Of a stretch of 10,756 nucleotides of DNA, positions 9,891-10,756 are shown one piece after another. Where the stretch lies: positions 9,358 through 20,113 of the forward strand of contig BQKZ01006798.1 of the NCBI GenBank assembly GCA_036244855.1. The letters are read 5' to 3'. This DNA comes from Temnopleurus reevesii (taxonomy: Eukaryota; Echinodermata; Echinoidea; Temnopleuroida; Temnopleuridae). The notes below the pieces were generated by a model. That model ran no database searches. It had not been told where the DNA came from and saw only the letters and a list, made by a program, of their open reading frames with translations. The stretch's first letter is position 1, and each line of letters starts with the position of its first letter. The position numbers and the translations under genes were made by a program.

Positions 9891-10705
9891 ATTGCTCTCA
9901 AATCTACATCACATTATGCATGATAGGTATGGCAAGGTAGAAACCCAGTCATCTAGGCTAAAAAATCATACTTGATTCTTATGTGCATTGTGTTGTAATC
10001 TGCAGACTGTATAACTATTTTTACTCAGTCATAGTCATAATAGACAAACTGAAATACGGTTGCACAGTCTATAAAAAGATGAAATTCACAAAAATATGTA
10101 CATGTACATACTGCAGTGCACTAGACAGACAATACCTCTACATGGACATAATAGGACAAAACAAATTGTTTGGATGCCCTCCAATGCCATTATTGAAAAA
10201 AAAGTGTTGGTCAGCCAGAGAAAGTTTTTGATATTATTGTTTTTATTTTTCGATTACAGTTCACAAAATTCATCAGGAAAGTAAGATTTATAAACAAATT
10301 AATAGCCAAATTACAAAAAACAACTGAAAATGATTTTCAGCTTTAATTTCACACATTCAGCTATAATTTTATAGAGTGATTTTTCAATTCAAATAGAAAA
10401 GAAAAATTAAAAAATAAATCAAAAAGTCAGGTCAAGCCATTGTAACAGGGTTAATAGTCGTTGGACATCCAAACAATATATTTTGGGGGAGGGGCTTATG
10501 CCTGTCTCAAAACTTTACATAAGGGTCTGTTCACAAAGTTGGGATCCTTTTTGTGACATTTTATCATAACTTTAAAAATAAGGCTTATCTAAAGTTGAGT
10601 ATTTGATGTGATAATTGTGTTACCTTCATGAAGCACTTAAAGAACACAAGACCTTTTGTTTTCTGATACTTTTCAAATAATATTTGAAATTGTACAAAAA
10701 TTGAG
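9891..10705. other. AT-rich non-coding sequence
   Basis: Holds one TACATGTA (10099) and the short palindrome CTGAAAAT-G-ATTTTCAG (10324-10340). The two overlapping plus-strand frames at 9983..10284 look like chance. The part after about 10430 may belong to the repeat that ends in the inverted repeat at 10706, but that cannot be shown from one copy. Confidence 0.55.
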
Positions 10706-10750
10706 GTTGTGGATGTAATACAGACACGGTGTCCACGTTACATCCACAAC
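10706..10750. repeat. Strong inverted repeat with nested inner hairpin at the window edge
   Basis: GTTGTGGATGTAA (10706-10718) and TTACATCCACAAC (10738-10750) are exact 13-bp reverse complements. Between them GACAC-G-GTGTC forms an inner palindrome, so the whole 45 bases fold as one near-palindrome with four unpaired positions per side. It may be the tip or centre of a transposon or larger inverted repeat continuing beyond the window. Confidence 0.75.
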
Positions 10751-10756
10751 TGTTTA

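Noticed and set aside
9709..9891. 60-codon plus-strand ORF in the GC-richer island
   Set aside because: No plus-strand splice context and no protein-like pattern; the minus strand gives better splice signals.
10622..10735. Minus-strand open frame of about 37 codons ending at an AAG/GTAACA donor, phase-compatible with the 8200 exon
   Set aside because: No convincing acceptor with a pyrimidine tract precedes it, it runs into the edge palindrome, and its Phe/Lys-rich composition is typical of translated AT-rich DNA. A frame of this length is not rare by chance.

Overview
The window looks like AT-rich (roughly 36% GC, estimated by eye) intron and intergenic DNA from an animal, most likely a marine invertebrate. 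A sea urchin or other echinoderm is my best guess, from the abundance of TACATGTA words, (CT)n/(GA)n tracts, AGGCCTAC-type words and short non-autonomous transposons. Nothing points to bacteria: there are no operons or Shine-Dalgarno-led long ORFs, and the coding parts are short blocks bounded by GT-AG splice signals.

The one gene I recognise is an orthologue of HEATR5 (HEATR5A/HEATR5B family), on the minus strand. A 205-base exon at 7458..7662 carries the start codon and the first 42 codons. Its product begins [20 protein letters not shown] and continues with [13 protein letters not shown], the highly conserved N-terminus of this large HEAT-repeat protein of AP-1/clathrin endosomal trafficking. 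The exon has a clean 3' splice site upstream of the ATG, so the 5' UTR is interrupted, and a clean donor (GTAAGT) after codon 42. I find no later HEATR5 exon, so 1..7457 is best read as one very long, partly seen intron.

Upstream of HEATR5 on the same strand, 8096..8200 looks like the last coding exon of another gene that I cannot identify. It has a strong acceptor and a 34-codon frame ending in TGA. Farther upstream, a GC-richer patch at about 9721..9890 contains a candidate small exon (9734..9802) that could be HEATR5's 5' leader exon.

The remaining DNA is repeats. There is an AAT microsatellite (1..83), several purine/pyrimidine tracts, a poly(A)/(TA)n/palindrome cluster (2867..2960), and two copies of one foldback MITE-like element (4615..4809 and 9317..9446). 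There is also a hAT-like non-autonomous transposon (6886..7132) and a strong inverted repeat at the right edge (10706..10750). Within the intron, two adjacent RFX X-box-like sites (3304..3336) are the best regulatory candidate. A weak case exists for a small two-exon plus-strand gene at 446..1400.

I see no convincing previously undescribed multi-gene system. The points most worth a second look are the tandem X-boxes, the in-frame acidic extension upstream of the HEATR5 start, the unidentified terminal exon, the paired MITEs and the strong TACATGTA enrichment.
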